Shown: piece by piece, positions 25,649 to 35,185 of the stretch
Position numbering within the stretch: position 1 is the stretch's first letter
How the letters are laid out: every line of letters begins with the position of its first letter
Assembly: GCF_014236855.1 (NCBI RefSeq)
Contig: NZ_CP051261.1
Span: forward strand, 248,001 to 312,000
Length of the DNA: 64,000 nt
Direction: 5' to 3'
Source: Xanthomonas sp. SI
GTDB taxonomy: Bacteria > Pseudomonadota > Gammaproteobacteria > Xanthomonadales > Xanthomonadaceae
Program-made: the position numbers and the translations under genes
The notes under the pieces: model-generated
The model's database searches: none
The model's input: the letters and a program-made list of their open reading frames with translations, nothing else
Told to the model about the DNA's origin: nothing

Positions 25649-27058
25649 ATGTCTGCGGAAAATATTGAGAAGCTGGTCAAGGACAACAAGGTCGAGTTCG
25701 TCGACCTGCGGTTCGTCGATATGCGCGGCGTGCAGCAGCACGTGACCTTCCCCGTGAGCATCATCGAGCCGGCGCTGTTCGAAGAAGGCAAGATGTTCGA
25801 CGGCAGCTCGATCTCGGGTTGGAAGGGCATCAACGAGTCGGACATGGTCCTGCTGCCCGACGCCGACACCGCGTTCATCGACCCGTTCATGGCCGATCCG
25901 ACCCTGGTCCTGACCTGCGACATCCTCGATCCGGCCACCATGCAGAGCTACGACCGCGACCCGCGTGGCGTGGCCAAGCGCGCCGAGGCCTACCTGAAGT
26001 CCAGCGGCATCGCCGACCAGGCGTTCTTCGGCCCGGAGCCGGAATTCTTCATCTTCGACGGCGTGCGCTTCGGCAACGAGATGGGCCACACCTTCTTCAA
26101 GATCGATTCGGAAGAAGCGGCCTGGAGCAGCGGCAGCAAGATCGAAGGCGGCAACAGCGGCTACCGTCCGGCGGTCAAGGGCGGCTACTTCCCGGTGCCG
26201 CCGACCGACTCGCTGCAGGACCTGCGCGCTGAAATGTGCAAGACCCTTGAGCAGGTCGGCATCGAAGTCGAGGTGCACCACCACGAAGTGGCTACCGCCG
26301 GCCAGTGCGAGATCGGCACCAAGTTCAACTCGCTGGTGAAGAAGGCCGACGAGCTGATGATGATGAAGTACATCATCAAGAACGTCGCCTACCGCAACGG
26401 CAAGACCGCGACCTTCATGCCCAAGCCGATCGTCGGCGACAACGGCTCGGGCATGCACGTGCACCAGTCGCTGGCCAAGGGCGGCACCAACCTGTTCTCC
26501 GGCGACGGCTACGGCGGCCTGTCGCAGATGGCGCTGTGGTACATCGGCGGCATCTTCAAGCACGCCAAGGCGATCAACGCCTTCACCAACTCCGGCACCA
26601 ACAGCTACAAGCGCCTGGTCCCGGGCTTCGAGGCTCCGGTGATGCTGGCCTACTCGGCGCGCAACCGCTCGGCCTCGTGCCGCATTCCGTGGGTGTCCAA
26701 CCCGAAGGCGCGGCGCATCGAGATCCGTTTCCCGGATCCGCTGCAGTCCGGCTACCTGACCTTCGCCGCGCTGATGATGGCCGGCCTGGACGGCATCAAG
26801 AACCAGATCGACCCGGGCGCGCCCAGCGACAAGGATCTGTACGACCTGCCGCCGGAAGAAGAGAAGAAGATCCCGCAGGTGTGCTCCAGCCTCGACCAGG
26901 CGCTGGAAGCGCTCGACGCCGACCGCGAGTTCCTCAAGGCCGGCGGCGTGTTCAGCGACGACTTCATCGACGGCTACATCGCGCTGAAGATGCAGGAAGT
27001 GACCAAGTTCCGCGCCGCAACGCACCCGCTGGAGTACCAGCTGTACTACGCCAACTGA
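25649..27058 (+). CDS. glnA: Glutamine synthetase, type I
   Basis: 469 residues from ATG 25649 ([20 protein letters not shown]) preceded by CGAGG. It joins ammonium to glutamate using ATP and is the entry point of nitrogen assimilation. Visible motifs: [13 protein letters not shown] (N-terminal), [18 protein letters not shown], and the adenylylation loop DLYDLPPEE with Tyr398, the position modified by GlnE in enteric enzymes. Length is that of the dodecameric GSI-beta type. It is the first gene of the nitrogen block; the sigma-54 promoter and NtrC sites upstream indicate its control. The frame stays open upstream but the family N-terminus begins here. Confidence 0.98.
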   Translation: MSAENIEKLVKDNKVEFVDLRFVDMRGVQQHVTFPVSIIEPALFEEGKMFDGSSISGWKGINESDMVLLPDADTAFIDPFMADPTLVLTCDILDPATMQSYDRDPRGVAKRAEAYLKSSGIADQAFFGPEPEFFIFDGVRFGNEMGHTFFKIDSEEAAWSSGSKIEGGNSGYRPAVKGGYFPVPPTDSLQDLRAEMCKTLEQVGIEVEVHHHEVATAGQCEIGTKFNSLVKKADELMMMKYIIKNVAYRNGKTATFMPKPIVGDNGSGMHVHQSLAKGGTNLFSGDGYGGLSQMALWYIGGIFKHAKAINAFTNSGTNSYKRLVPGFEAPVMLAYSARNRSASCRIPWVSNPKARRIEIRFPDPLQSGYLTFAALMMAGLDGIKNQIDPGAPSDKDLYDLPPEEEKKIPQVCSSLDQALEALDADREFLKAGGVFSDDFIDGYIALKMQEVTKFRAATHPLEYQLYYAN

Positions 27059-27724
<666 letters not shown>

Positions 27725-27743
27725 CCCCACCCTGGAGCCCCTC

Positions 27744-29183
27744 ATGAAGACAGGTCTTTTCTCCGGGTGGAAGGCCCGGTTCTACGCGGTATGCATGCTG
27801 ATGCTGGTCAGCGCGATGGCGGTGGGCGTGCCGGGCACGGCCTTCGCCCAGGCCGAAGTGACCCCGGCGCCGACCCCGGACGTGGTTACCGAACAACTGA
27901 CGCCGCCGGCGCCGCCGGCCGCGGCCGCCGCGCCCGAAGCCGCCGCACCGGTGGTGGACAAGGGCGACGTCGCCTGGATGCTGACCTCCACGCTGCTGGT
28001 GCTGCTGATGGTGGTGCCGGGCCTGGCGCTGTTCTACGGCGGCATGGTGCGCTCCAAGAACGTGCTGTCGGTGCTGATCCAGGTCGGCGTGGTGTTCTCG
28101 CTGATCGCGATCCTGTGGGTGCTGTACGGCTACAGCCTGGCCTTCGCCGATGGCGGCCCGTTCGTCGGCACGCTCAACAAGGCGCTGCTGCACGGCGTGG
28201 ATACCACCACGCTGGCCGATACCTTCTCCAAGGGCTTCAAGCTGCCGGAGTACGTGTTCGTCGCCTTCCAGCTGACCTTCGCCGGCATCACCGGCGCGCT
28301 GATCGTCGGCGCCTTCGCCGAGCGCGTGAAGTTCGCCGCGGTGCTGCTGTTCATCGTCATCTGGTTCACCTTCGGCTACCTGCCGCTGGCGCACATGGTG
28401 TGGGCGGCCCCGGGCTTCCTGTTCACCAAGGGCGCGCTGGACTTCGCCGGCGGCACCGTGGTGCACATCAACGCCGGTGTCGCCGGCCTGGTCGGTTCCT
28501 ACTTCGTCGGCAAGCGCCTGGGCTTCGGCCAGACCGCGCTCAAGCCGCACAACGTGACCCTGACCTTCGTCGGCGCCTCGCTGCTGTGGGTGGGTTGGTT
28601 CGGCTTCAACGCCGGTTCGGCGCTGGAAGCCAACGCCACTGCGGCGCTGGCCTTCCTCAACACGCTGCTGGCCACCGCCGCCGCGGTGCTGGCCTGGTCG
28701 CTGGTCGAGAAGCTGGTCAAGGGCAAGTCCTCGGCGCTGGGCGTGGCCTCGGGCATGGTCGCCGGCCTGGTCGGCATCACCCCGGCCGCCGGTACCGTCG
28801 GCCCGTTCGGCGCGATCGTCATCGGCGTGGCCGCCGGCGCGATCTGCGTGTGGGGCGTGACCGGGCTGAAGAAGCTGCTCAACGCCGACGACACCCTGGA
28901 CGTGTTCGGCGTGCACGGCGTCGGCGGCATCGTCGGCGCGATCCTGACCGGCGTGTTCACCGACAAGGCGCTGGGCGGTTCCGGCTATGCCGAAGGCGTG
29001 ACCATGGGCCACCAGCTGCTGGTGCAGGCCACCGGCGTCGGCGTGACCGTGGTCTGGATCGGCGTGGTCTCGGTGGTCGGCTTCCTGGTCGCCAAGCTGG
29101 TGTTCGGCCTGCGAGTGTCGGAAGAAGCCGAGCGTGAGGGTCTGGACATCACCTCGCACGGCGAAGCCGCCTACGAGTCCTGA
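27744..29183 (+). CDS. amtB: Ammonium transporter
   Basis: 479 residues from ATG 27744, which has CTGGAG eight bases upstream; an earlier ATG at 27714 overlaps glnK and lacks one. A signal-type segment (CMLMLVSAMAVGVPGTAFAQ) and an Ala/Pro-rich stretch precede eleven membrane helices. Family motifs include LFYGGMVRSKNVLS near the first helix, AGGTVVHINAGVAGLVGS with a pore His, and DTLDVFGVHGVGGIVGA with the second pore His. It conducts ammonium/ammonia and is plugged by PII. A 13-bp hairpin without T-run follows the gene. Confidence 0.95.
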   Translation: MKTGLFSGWKARFYAVCMLMLVSAMAVGVPGTAFAQAEVTPAPTPDVVTEQLTPPAPPAAAAAPEAAAPVVDKGDVAWMLTSTLLVLLMVVPGLALFYGGMVRSKNVLSVLIQVGVVFSLIAILWVLYGYSLAFADGGPFVGTLNKALLHGVDTTTLADTFSKGFKLPEYVFVAFQLTFAGITGALIVGAFAERVKFAAVLLFIVIWFTFGYLPLAHMVWAAPGFLFTKGALDFAGGTVVHINAGVAGLVGSYFVGKRLGFGQTALKPHNVTLTFVGASLLWVGWFGFNAGSALEANATAALAFLNTLLATAAAVLAWSLVEKLVKGKSSALGVASGMVAGLVGITPAAGTVGPFGAIVIGVAAGAICVWGVTGLKKLLNADDTLDVFGVHGVGGIVGAILTGVFTDKALGGSGYAEGVTMGHQLLVQATGVGVTVVWIGVVSVVGFLVAKLVFGLRVSEEAEREGLDITSHGEAAYES

Positions 29184-29188
29184 GCAAG

Positions 29189-29219
29189 AGCGGCCCGCGA
29201 CCTGGCGTCGCGGGCCGCT
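29189..29219 (+). terminator. Hairpin after amtB, possible terminator
   Basis: AGCGGCCCGCGAC / GTCGCGGGCCGCT, a perfect 13-bp stem with a five-base loop, starting five bases after the amtB stop. It lacks a following T-run, so termination strength is uncertain; it may only stabilise the 3' end. Confidence 0.5.
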
Positions 29220-29506
29220 GCGGCAATCCCGCCTGCGGCCGGTATGCACCGGTCCTGGCGGTCAGTGGCCATCGCCGGCGCTCCATGGGGCGGAACGACG
29301 GCAGTTTTCTTAGCGATCTGAGGTATTCCCGCGTGGCCGCTAGCCTCGCCCGACCCCCAATTCTTTTCTTTTCCGTTGCCCGCGGCGCCTCGTGCCCGCT
29401 GGTGGCGGTGGCTGCGACAGGCCGCGCCTCGGCGCCAGCCGACGTTGCCGGCCCATTCCGGCACATGGCCCGCCCGGGCAGGCGTTCAGCGCCTTCCGGT
29501 AGCCTT

Positions 29507-29523
29507 TGCACTACATTGGTGCA
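29507..29523. promoter_or_regulatory. NtrC-binding palindrome at the ntrB start
   Basis: TGCACTACATTGGTGCA matches the enteric NtrC site TGCACYA-N3-TGGTGCA completely. Its last base is directly next to the ATG at 29524. In Escherichia coli an NtrC site at the glnL (ntrB) promoter mediates repression; the same role is inferred here. Confidence 0.85.
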
Positions 29524-30561
29524 ATGCAGATGACCTCGCCTCCACCCCCGCTCGACGCGCTCGGCACTCCGGTGGTCTGGGCCGATGCCGACGGCCGCCT
29601 GCTCGGCGCCAATCCGGCCTTCGCGCGCTGGCTGGGCGTGAGCGTGCGGCGCCTGCTCGACCAGCCGCTGGCCTCGCTGGAAGTGCAGGGCGACGCGCTG
29701 GCGCGGTTCCTGCTCAACGACGAGCGCGACGTACTGCGCCTGCACCGCATGGCGCTGGCCATTCCCGGCGAGGCCCCGCGTTTCGCCGAGGGCTGGCTGT
29801 CGCGGATGGACAATGGCGGCTGGCTGCTGGAAGCGCACCCGGTCGACGAATTCCCTACCCCGGATCCGGCGCAGGCGCTGCCCAACGCGCTGGGCGCGGC
29901 GCTGAAGGGGCTGGCCCACGAACTGCGCAATCCGCTGGCCGGGCTCAAGGGCGCCGCGCAGCTGCTGGCGCGGCGCGCGCAGCACCGCGACGAGGACGAG
30001 CGCGAGCTGATCGAGCTGATCGGCGCGGAGATCGAGCGCCTCAACAGCCTGCTCGACCAGTTGCTGTCGCCGGCGCCGGCGCGGCCGCACGCCATGCTCA
30101 ACATCCACGCGGTGCTGGAACGGGTGCTGCGCCTGGCCGAGAACGAGGGCGGCTGGTCGGTGCGCCTGCAGCGCGACTACGACCCCAGCATTCCCGAATT
30201 CCTCGGCGATGCCGACCGCCTGACCCAGGCGGTGTGGAACCTGGTCCGCAACGCGATCCAGGCCGGCGCCGCGCAGGTGACCCTGCGCACCCGCGTCGAG
30301 CACGCCCAGCGCATCCGCGACCGCGTGCACGCGCGCGGCGTGCGCCTGGAGATCGTCGACGACGGCCGTGGCGTGCCGGAGGAACTGGCCGAGCACCTGT
30401 TCCTGCCGCTGGTCAGCGGCCGCGCCGAAGGCAGCGGCCTGGGCCTGGCGCTGGCGCAGCAGGTGGCGCGCGAGCACGCCGGTTCGCTGACCTTCCGCTC
30501 CCGCCCTGGGCATACCGTGTTCACCCTGCTGCTGCCGCAGGCCGCAGCGGACCCCGAATAG
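29524..30561 (+). CDS. ntrB: Nitrogen regulation sensor kinase NtrB
   Basis: 345 residues from ATG 29524 (an ATG two codons later is possible). Order of domains: N-terminal PAS (VVWADADGRLLGANPAFARW), the H-box LAHELRNPLAGLKG with the phosphorylated His near 133, N-box QAVWNLVRNAIQAG, and ATP-lid motifs DDGRGVPEEL and GSGLGLALAQQVA. No membrane segments, as in the soluble NtrB that is controlled by PII. It phosphorylates NtrC when nitrogen is scarce. No strong Shine-Dalgarno is visible because the NtrC palindrome occupies that position. ntrC follows after ten bases. Confidence 0.93.
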   Translation: MQMTSPPPPLDALGTPVVWADADGRLLGANPAFARWLGVSVRRLLDQPLASLEVQGDALARFLLNDERDVLRLHRMALAIPGEAPRFAEGWLSRMDNGGWLLEAHPVDEFPTPDPAQALPNALGAALKGLAHELRNPLAGLKGAAQLLARRAQHRDEDERELIELIGAEIERLNSLLDQLLSPAPARPHAMLNIHAVLERVLRLAENEGGWSVRLQRDYDPSIPEFLGDADRLTQAVWNLVRNAIQAGAAQVTLRTRVEHAQRIRDRVHARGVRLEIVDDGRGVPEELAEHLFLPLVSGRAEGSGLGLALAQQVAREHAGSLTFRSRPGHTVFTLLLPQAAADPE

Positions 30562-30571
30562 GAGCATTCCG

Positions 30572-31996
30572 ATGACCGAATCCCTGGAAGGATCGCAACG
30601 CATCTGGGTGGTCGACGACGACCGCTCGGTCCGCTTCGTGCTGTCCACCGCCTTGCGCGATGCCGGCTACAGCGTGGACGGTTTCGACAGCGCCGCCTCG
30701 GCGCTGCAGGCGCTGGCGCAGCGTCCGCTGCCGGACCTGCTGTTCACCGACGTGCGCATGCCCGGCGACGACGGCCTGGTGCTGCTGGACAAGCTCAAGG
30801 CCGCGCATCCGCAACTGCCGGTGATCGTGATGTCCGCCTATACCGACGTGGCCAGCACCGCCGGCGCGTTCCGCGGCGGCGCGCACGAATTCCTGTCCAA
30901 GCCGTTCGACCTGGACGACGCGGTGGCGCTGGCCGCGCGCGCGCTGCCGGAGGCCGGCGGTGTCGCCGAGGTCGCGCTGCCGGTGTCCAGCCAGGGCAGC
31001 GCCGAACTGATCGGCGACACCCCGGCGATGCGCGCGCTGTTCCGCGCCATCGGCCGCCTGGCGCAGGCGCCGCTGTCGGTGCTGATCAACGGCGAAACCG
31101 GCACCGGCAAGGAACTGGTCGCGCACGCGCTGCACACCGAGTCGCCGCGCGCGCGCAAGCCGTTCGTCGCGCTCAACACCGCGGCGATCCCGGCCGAACT
31201 GCTGGAAAGCGAACTGTTCGGCCACGAGGCCGGCGCCTTCACCGGCGCGCAGCGGCGCCACATCGGCCGCTTCGAACAGGCCGACGGCGGCACCCTGTTC
31301 CTGGACGAGATCGGCGACATGCCGCTGCCGTTGCAGACGCGGCTGCTGCGCGTGCTGGCCGAAAACGAATTCTTCCGCGTCGGCGGCCGCGAACTGATCC
31401 GCGTCGACGTGCGGGTGATCGCCGCCACCCACCAGGACCTGGAAGCGCTGGTCGAACAGGGCCGCTTCCGCGCCGACCTGCTGCACCGGCTGGACGTGGT
31501 GCGGCTGCAGCTGCCGCCGCTGCGCGAACGCCGCGCCGACGTGCCGCAGTTGGCCGAGAACTTCCTGGCGATGGCCGCGCGCAAGCTCGACACCCCGCCC
31601 AAGCGGCTGTCGCCGGCGGCGCTGGACGCGTTGCGCGGCTACGCCTGGCCGGGCAACGTGCGCGAACTGGAGAACGTGTGCTGGCGGCTGGCCGCGCTGG
31701 CGCCGGCCGAGGTCATCGACGCGCACGACGTGGACGGCGCACTGCTGCGCGGCAGCCGCCGCGAGCGCAGCGGCGAGGGCGGCGAATGGGATGCGCAGCT
31801 GTCGGCCTGGGCGCAGCAGCGCCTGACCGACGGCGCCGAGGGCCTGCACGCGGAAGCGCGCGACCGTTTCGACAAGGCGCTGCTGGAAGTGGCGCTGCGC
31901 TTCACCCAGGGCCGCCGTGCCGAAGCCGCCGCGCGCCTGGGCGTGGGCCGCAACACGGTCACCCGCAAGCTCGGCCCGGGCCGGCGCCGCCTTTGA
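30572..31996 (+). CDS. ntrC: Nitrogen regulator NtrC, sigma-54 activator
   Basis: 474 residues, preceded by AGGAG. Receiver domain with phosphoacceptor Asp60 (LLFTDVRMPG); AAA+ domain with Walker A GETGTGKE near 174, the sigma-54 contact loop GAFTGA near 221 and Walker B FLDEIGDMP; C-terminal Fis-type helix-turn-helix RRAEAAARLGVGRNTVTRKL. It should bind the palindromes at 25484, 25514 and 29507 and activate glnA with sigma-54. It ends shortly before a heptamer repeat tract. Confidence 0.95.
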   Translation: MTESLEGSQRIWVVDDDRSVRFVLSTALRDAGYSVDGFDSAASALQALAQRPLPDLLFTDVRMPGDDGLVLLDKLKAAHPQLPVIVMSAYTDVASTAGAFRGGAHEFLSKPFDLDDAVALAARALPEAGGVAEVALPVSSQGSAELIGDTPAMRALFRAIGRLAQAPLSVLINGETGTGKELVAHALHTESPRARKPFVALNTAAIPAELLESELFGHEAGAFTGAQRRHIGRFEQADGGTLFLDEIGDMPLPLQTRLLRVLAENEFFRVGGRELIRVDVRVIAATHQDLEALVEQGRFRADLLHRLDVVRLQLPPLRERRADVPQLAENFLAMAARKLDTPPKRLSPAALDALRGYAWPGNVRELENVCWRLAALAPAEVIDAHDVDGALLRGSRRERSGEGGEWDAQLSAWAQQRLTDGAEGLHAEARDRFDKALLEVALRFTQGRRAEAAARLGVGRNTVTRKLGPGRRRL

Positions 31997-32100
31997 GTGG
32001 CGCCGGGACGCGGGACGCGGGACTGGGAACCCGGAAAAGCACGATGCCTTGTCTGACCGCTCCGCAGACTTCGTAGGGCAAACCCTGCAAAGCTCTGCCG

Positions 32101-32172
32101 ATTCCCGATTCCCGATTCCCGATTCCCGATTCCCGAATCCCGAATCCCGAATCCCGAATCCCGAATCCCGAA
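32101..32172. repeat. Heptamer tandem repeat: five ATTCCCG then five AATCCCG
   Basis: Ten perfect seven-base units with one phase change between the two variants. The same heptamer in inverted arrangement is at 18748-18845. Located between ntrC and the first superoxide dismutase gene. Confidence 0.95.
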
Positions 32173-32271
32173 CCGGCGCGCAGCGCCGGTTTAGACTTGC
32201 GCGCCGACGCCGCCTTCATGAGCTGTGAACGGCCATCCCTCTAGTTTTCGCTGCACAAGGAGTCAATGCCG

Positions 32272-32853
32272 ATGCGTTACAGCCTGTATGCCGTCGTGGG
32301 AAGCGCGTTGCTGATACTGGCCGGCTGCAGCAGTGCGCCGCCGGTAGCGCCACCGCCGCCGCCGCCGAAAGCGCCGCCGATGCCCACCAGCGGCACCGCG
32401 CAGCAGGCGCAGGCGGTGCTCGCCCCGGCCTCCGGCAGCCTGGTCAGCGGCAAGCTGTCGTTGGTCGCCGCGCCCGGCGGCGTGCGCATCACCGGTACCC
32501 TCGGCGGCCTGCAGCCCAGCCGCGCGTTCGCGTTCCATGTGCACGAGCGCGGCGATTGCAGCGCGGCCGACGCCAGCAGCGCCGGCGGCCACTTCAATCC
32601 GCTCGGCGGTCCGCACGGCCGCGCCGGCAGCGGTCCGCATCACGCCGGCGACATGGACAACCTCAGCGCCAACGCCGACGGCGTCGCCCAGGTCGACGTG
32701 CTGCTGCACGGCGTGGTGCTCGGCGGCGGCGCGGCCAACGACATCGCCGGCCGCGCGCTGGTCGCGCATGCCGACGCCGACGACTACCGCAGCCAGCCGG
32801 CCGGCAATGCCGGCGCGCGCGTGGCCTGCGGCGTGATCCGCGTGCTGCGCTGA
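32272..32853 (+). CDS. sodC: Cu-Zn superoxide dismutase, lipoprotein (copy 1)
   Basis: 193 residues from ATG 32272, nine bases after AAGGAG; the ATG at 32266 is too close to it. The signal ends in a lipobox LILAGCSS, so it is probably anchored in the outer membrane or periplasmic face. All metal ligands are present: FHVHE, GGHFNP, PHG, PHHAGDM and VAHADADDY, plus the active-site Arg in GNAGARVACG. It converts superoxide to peroxide and oxygen in the periplasm. The Cys pair for the conserved disulfide is GDCS and ACG. A second copy lies 69 bases downstream. Confidence 0.92.
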   Translation: MRYSLYAVVGSALLILAGCSSAPPVAPPPPPPKAPPMPTSGTAQQAQAVLAPASGSLVSGKLSLVAAPGGVRITGTLGGLQPSRAFAFHVHERGDCSAADASSAGGHFNPLGGPHGRAGSGPHHAGDMDNLSANADGVAQVDVLLHGVVLGGGAANDIAGRALVAHADADDYRSQPAGNAGARVACGVIRVLR

Positions 32854-32922
32854 CCGATCATCCGCCCGGGGCTTGCTCCGCGGCGAACGTCCGCATTCCG
32901 CGGCCCCTCAAGGAGAACCACC

Positions 32923-33582
32923 ATGCGTACGCTTCCCACCGTCCTGTTCCTGGCCACGACCCTCGCGCTCGGCGCCTGCAAGCGCGAAGAGCCGGCCGCT
33001 GCCGACGCTCCCGCTGCGGCCGCGACGCCCGCCACCCCGGCACCGGCCGCAGAACCGGCGCCCGCCGCCACGCCCGCCCAGGCCGCCGCCAGCGCCGCGC
33101 TGAGCCCGACCCAGGGCAACCAGGTCGCCGGCGAGGTCAAGTTCGATACGGTCGATGGCGTCGTGCACGTCACCGGCACCATCACCGGGCTCAAGCCCAA
33201 CAGCGAGCACGGCTTCCACATCCACGAGTTCGGCGATTGCAGCGCGCCCGACGGCAGCAGCGCCGGCGGCCACTTCAACCCGGCCAAGTCCGAGCACGGC
33301 CAGGTCAGCGCCGACCCGCACCACGGCGGCGACATGCCGAACCTGAAGGCCGACGCCGACGGCAAGGCCATGATCGATGCGTCGGTGTCCAACAACGTCA
33401 ACATCGGCAAGGGTGACGGCTTCGACATCCTCAACCACGCGGTGATCGTCCACGCCGACGCGGACGACTACAAGACCCAGCCCACCGGCAATGCCGGCGG
33501 CCGCCTGGCCTGCGGCGTGATCAAGGGCAACGCGACCGCCGCCGCCCCGGCGGGCGCAGCGGCGGCGCCTTCCGCGCAGTAA
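32923..33582 (+). CDS. sodC: Cu-Zn superoxide dismutase, lipoprotein (copy 2)
   Basis: 219 residues with AAGGAG eight bases before ATG 32923. Lipobox LALGACKR, then an Ala/Pro-rich tether of about 45 residues that copy 1 lacks in this length. The catalytic domain is closer to the family norm: FHIHEFGDCSAPDGSSAGGH, SADPHHGGDMPNL and VHADADDYKTQPTGNAGGR, with every copper and zinc ligand present. The two copies are clearly homologous but well diverged outside the motifs, so the duplication is old or one copy was acquired. A GC hairpin follows at 33613. Confidence 0.93.
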   Translation: MRTLPTVLFLATTLALGACKREEPAAADAPAAAATPATPAPAAEPAPAATPAQAAASAALSPTQGNQVAGEVKFDTVDGVVHVTGTITGLKPNSEHGFHIHEFGDCSAPDGSSAGGHFNPAKSEHGQVSADPHHGGDMPNLKADADGKAMIDASVSNNVNIGKGDGFDILNHAVIVHADADDYKTQPTGNAGGRLACGVIKGNATAAAPAGAAAAPSAQ

Positions 33583-33612
33583 GCGGCAGGTCGCCGTAGG
33601 CCGATGCAAGCG

Positions 33613-33643
33613 CGCCGCCGGTGGCTTCGGGCCACCGGCGGCG
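33613..33643 (+). terminator. Hairpin after sodC copy 2, possible terminator
   Basis: CGCCGCCGGTGGC / GCCACCGGCGGCG, 13-bp perfect stem with loop TTCGG, 30 bases after the stop codon. No T-run follows, so it may be a stabiliser instead of a true intrinsic terminator. Confidence 0.5.
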
Positions 33644-33763
33644 ACGGGTACCGAAGTCGGCAAATCCGATGGCTTCGGAGCGCCGGTCGGGTTGAAACCG
33701 CGCCTGCAGCGCCGTTGCAAGCCGCCAGACTCTTGCCTGTGCAGGAGATGCATCCGCTTGTTG

Positions 33764-33846
33764 TGTAGGAGCGGCTTCAGCCGCGACGAGCGAAGTCGGA
33801 AAGTTGGCCGGCTTCGGCGGCAGTCGGGACTGAAGTCCCTCCCACA
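33764..33846. repeat. REP-type inverted pair (BIME-like)
   Basis: TGTAGGAGCGGCTTCAGCCG at the left and GGACTGAAGTCCCTCCCACA at the right, facing each other over about 35 bases with a GGCCGGCTTCGGC core. Part of the repeat-filled gap 33583-34195, in which no gene was seen. Confidence 0.8.
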
Positions 33847-33872
33847 GTGCACCCAGCCGCGACGAACTCCTG

Positions 33873-34060
33873 TGTGGGAGCGACTTCAGTCGCGATGAGC
33901 GAAGCCGGGAAGTCGGCCGGCTTAGGTGCCTATCTGTGTCGATGGCGCGAGGCGGAATCTGCCGGGAGGCTGCCGGCTTCGGCACAGTTCGGTTTGAAAC
34001 CCATCTCCAGAGCGCTCAACACTCAGCCGCAACTCCTGTGGGAGCGACTTCAGTCGCGAC
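33873..34060. repeat. Two more REP-type palindromes in the same gap
   Basis: TGTGGGAGCGACTTCAGTCG occurs at 33873 and again at 34037, each followed by CG and AT or AC, in the same orientation. The sequence after the first copy (GAGCGAAGCCGGGAAGTCGG) resembles the interior of the 33764 element. Confidence 0.75.
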
Positions 34061-34195
34061 GCACGAAGCAATGGACACAGGCGGTGTTGCACAGCCTCGG
34101 CAACGACGCGCTAATCGCAGGACCATTCGGCCAGATCACCGCAAGTTTGCTTGCGCGCCCCGTCGTCACCGCTAACACCCCTGATCAAACGCGCT

Positions 34196-35083
34196 TCACG
34201 CCGCCAGCAACGCCTGCCTCGCGTCCTCGCCGGCCTCGCAATGCACGTACAGCACCGGCATGCCATGCGCTTCCAGTACCGCGGCCAGTTGCCGCTGCCG
34301 GGCCAGGTAGTGTTCGTAGACCCGCTGCAGGCGCTCGCAGTCCTGGCGGTCGTGGGCGTAGTGCGCGCACCAGCTGGCCGGGTCGAACAAGGCCATGCGC
34401 ACTTCGCCGCCGCGGTAGCGCAGCAGCGGTTCGGGCGGGCTGGCCAGCCATTCCTCCTGGTCCGGCGCCAGTAGCGCGGTCTCGATCAGCGGCCACAGCG
34501 GCGCCAGGCCCTGGTTGTCGTACTGCATCGACATCATCGCGGCCAGGTCGTTGACCGTCAGATAGCGCGCGTGTTCGATCTGCGCGCCGAACGCCTGCTG
34601 CGCCAGCAGCGCGGTGTCCGGCTGCGCCATGCCCTGCGCCAGCAACACGTCTTCCAGCGCCTCGGCGACCGGTTGCAGCGTCTCGGCCGGACCGCTGAGC
34701 AGGAACGGCACCACCCGCAGCGCGCCGCCGAGCAGCGCGGTGTCGGCCTGGAACGGCAGCGGCACCGCGCCGTCGGCATCGGCGCCGAACGCCAGCAGGC
34801 GCGGGCCGGCGTCGCGGCCCGGCGCGCGTGCGCGCAGCTCGTCCAGGCGCCGGTGCATCGGCCAGCCCGGGCGCAGCACCTCGGCGGGGTCGAAATGCGC
34901 GCCGGCCAGGCTCAATTCCAGTTCGCGCACCGCCGGCACCAGTTGCGCCAGGTCGCGGCCGACCTTCTCGGCCAGCTCCGCGGCCAAGGCGTGCGGCAGC
35001 GCCGCGTGGGCCGGGGCGAGTCCGGCGGACAGTTCCAGGGCGATCACGCCGCGGGCATTCATGCTGGCAATGGCTTGGCTCAT
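34196..35083 (-). CDS. Conserved hypothetical protein
   Basis: 295 residues from ATG 35083 (MSQAIASMNARGVIALELSA). Soluble, no signal peptide. Segments such as RELELSLAGAHFDPAEVLRP, a Met-rich LAAMMSMQYDNQG and LYVHCEAGEDARQALLA are seen, but no family motif is recognised. Codon use and amino acid composition look native. It is divergent from the thiolase gene, with 102 bases between. Function unknown. Confidence 0.7.
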   Translation of the reverse strand: MSQAIASMNARGVIALELSAGLAPAHAALPHALAAELAEKVGRDLAQLVPAVRELELSLAGAHFDPAEVLRPGWPMHRRLDELRARAPGRDAGPRLLAFGADADGAVPLPFQADTALLGGALRVVPFLLSGPAETLQPVAEALEDVLLAQGMAQPDTALLAQQAFGAQIEHARYLTVNDLAAMMSMQYDNQGLAPLWPLIETALLAPDQEEWLASPPEPLLRYRGGEVRMALFDPASWCAHYAHDRQDCERLQRVYEHYLARQRQLAAVLEAHGMPVLYVHCEAGEDARQALLAA

Positions 35084-35185
35084 GGCTTGGCGGTTGGCCC
35101 GTCGCGGGCGCAAAGCTACACTCGCTTCATTATGCCTGCGCTAACGTGCAGGTCATGTCCCCGACCCCTCGCGCGAGGTAATCCC

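Larger units (their letters stand above)
29184..29523. other. amtB-ntrB intergenic region
   Basis: 340 bases holding the hairpin at 29189-29219 and the NtrC palindrome at 29507-29523. No gene and no clear -35/-10 pair was recognised; a lone TGCACC half site is at 29245. Confidence 0.5.

Noticed and set aside
29245..29250. Second NtrC site in front of ntrB (TGCACC)
   Set aside because: The opposite half reads TGGCGG, a poor match, in contrast to the perfect palindrome at 29507.
33583..34195. Degraded gene in the repeat-filled gap
   Set aside because: Frames are interrupted by REP palindromes and no stretch resembles a known protein.
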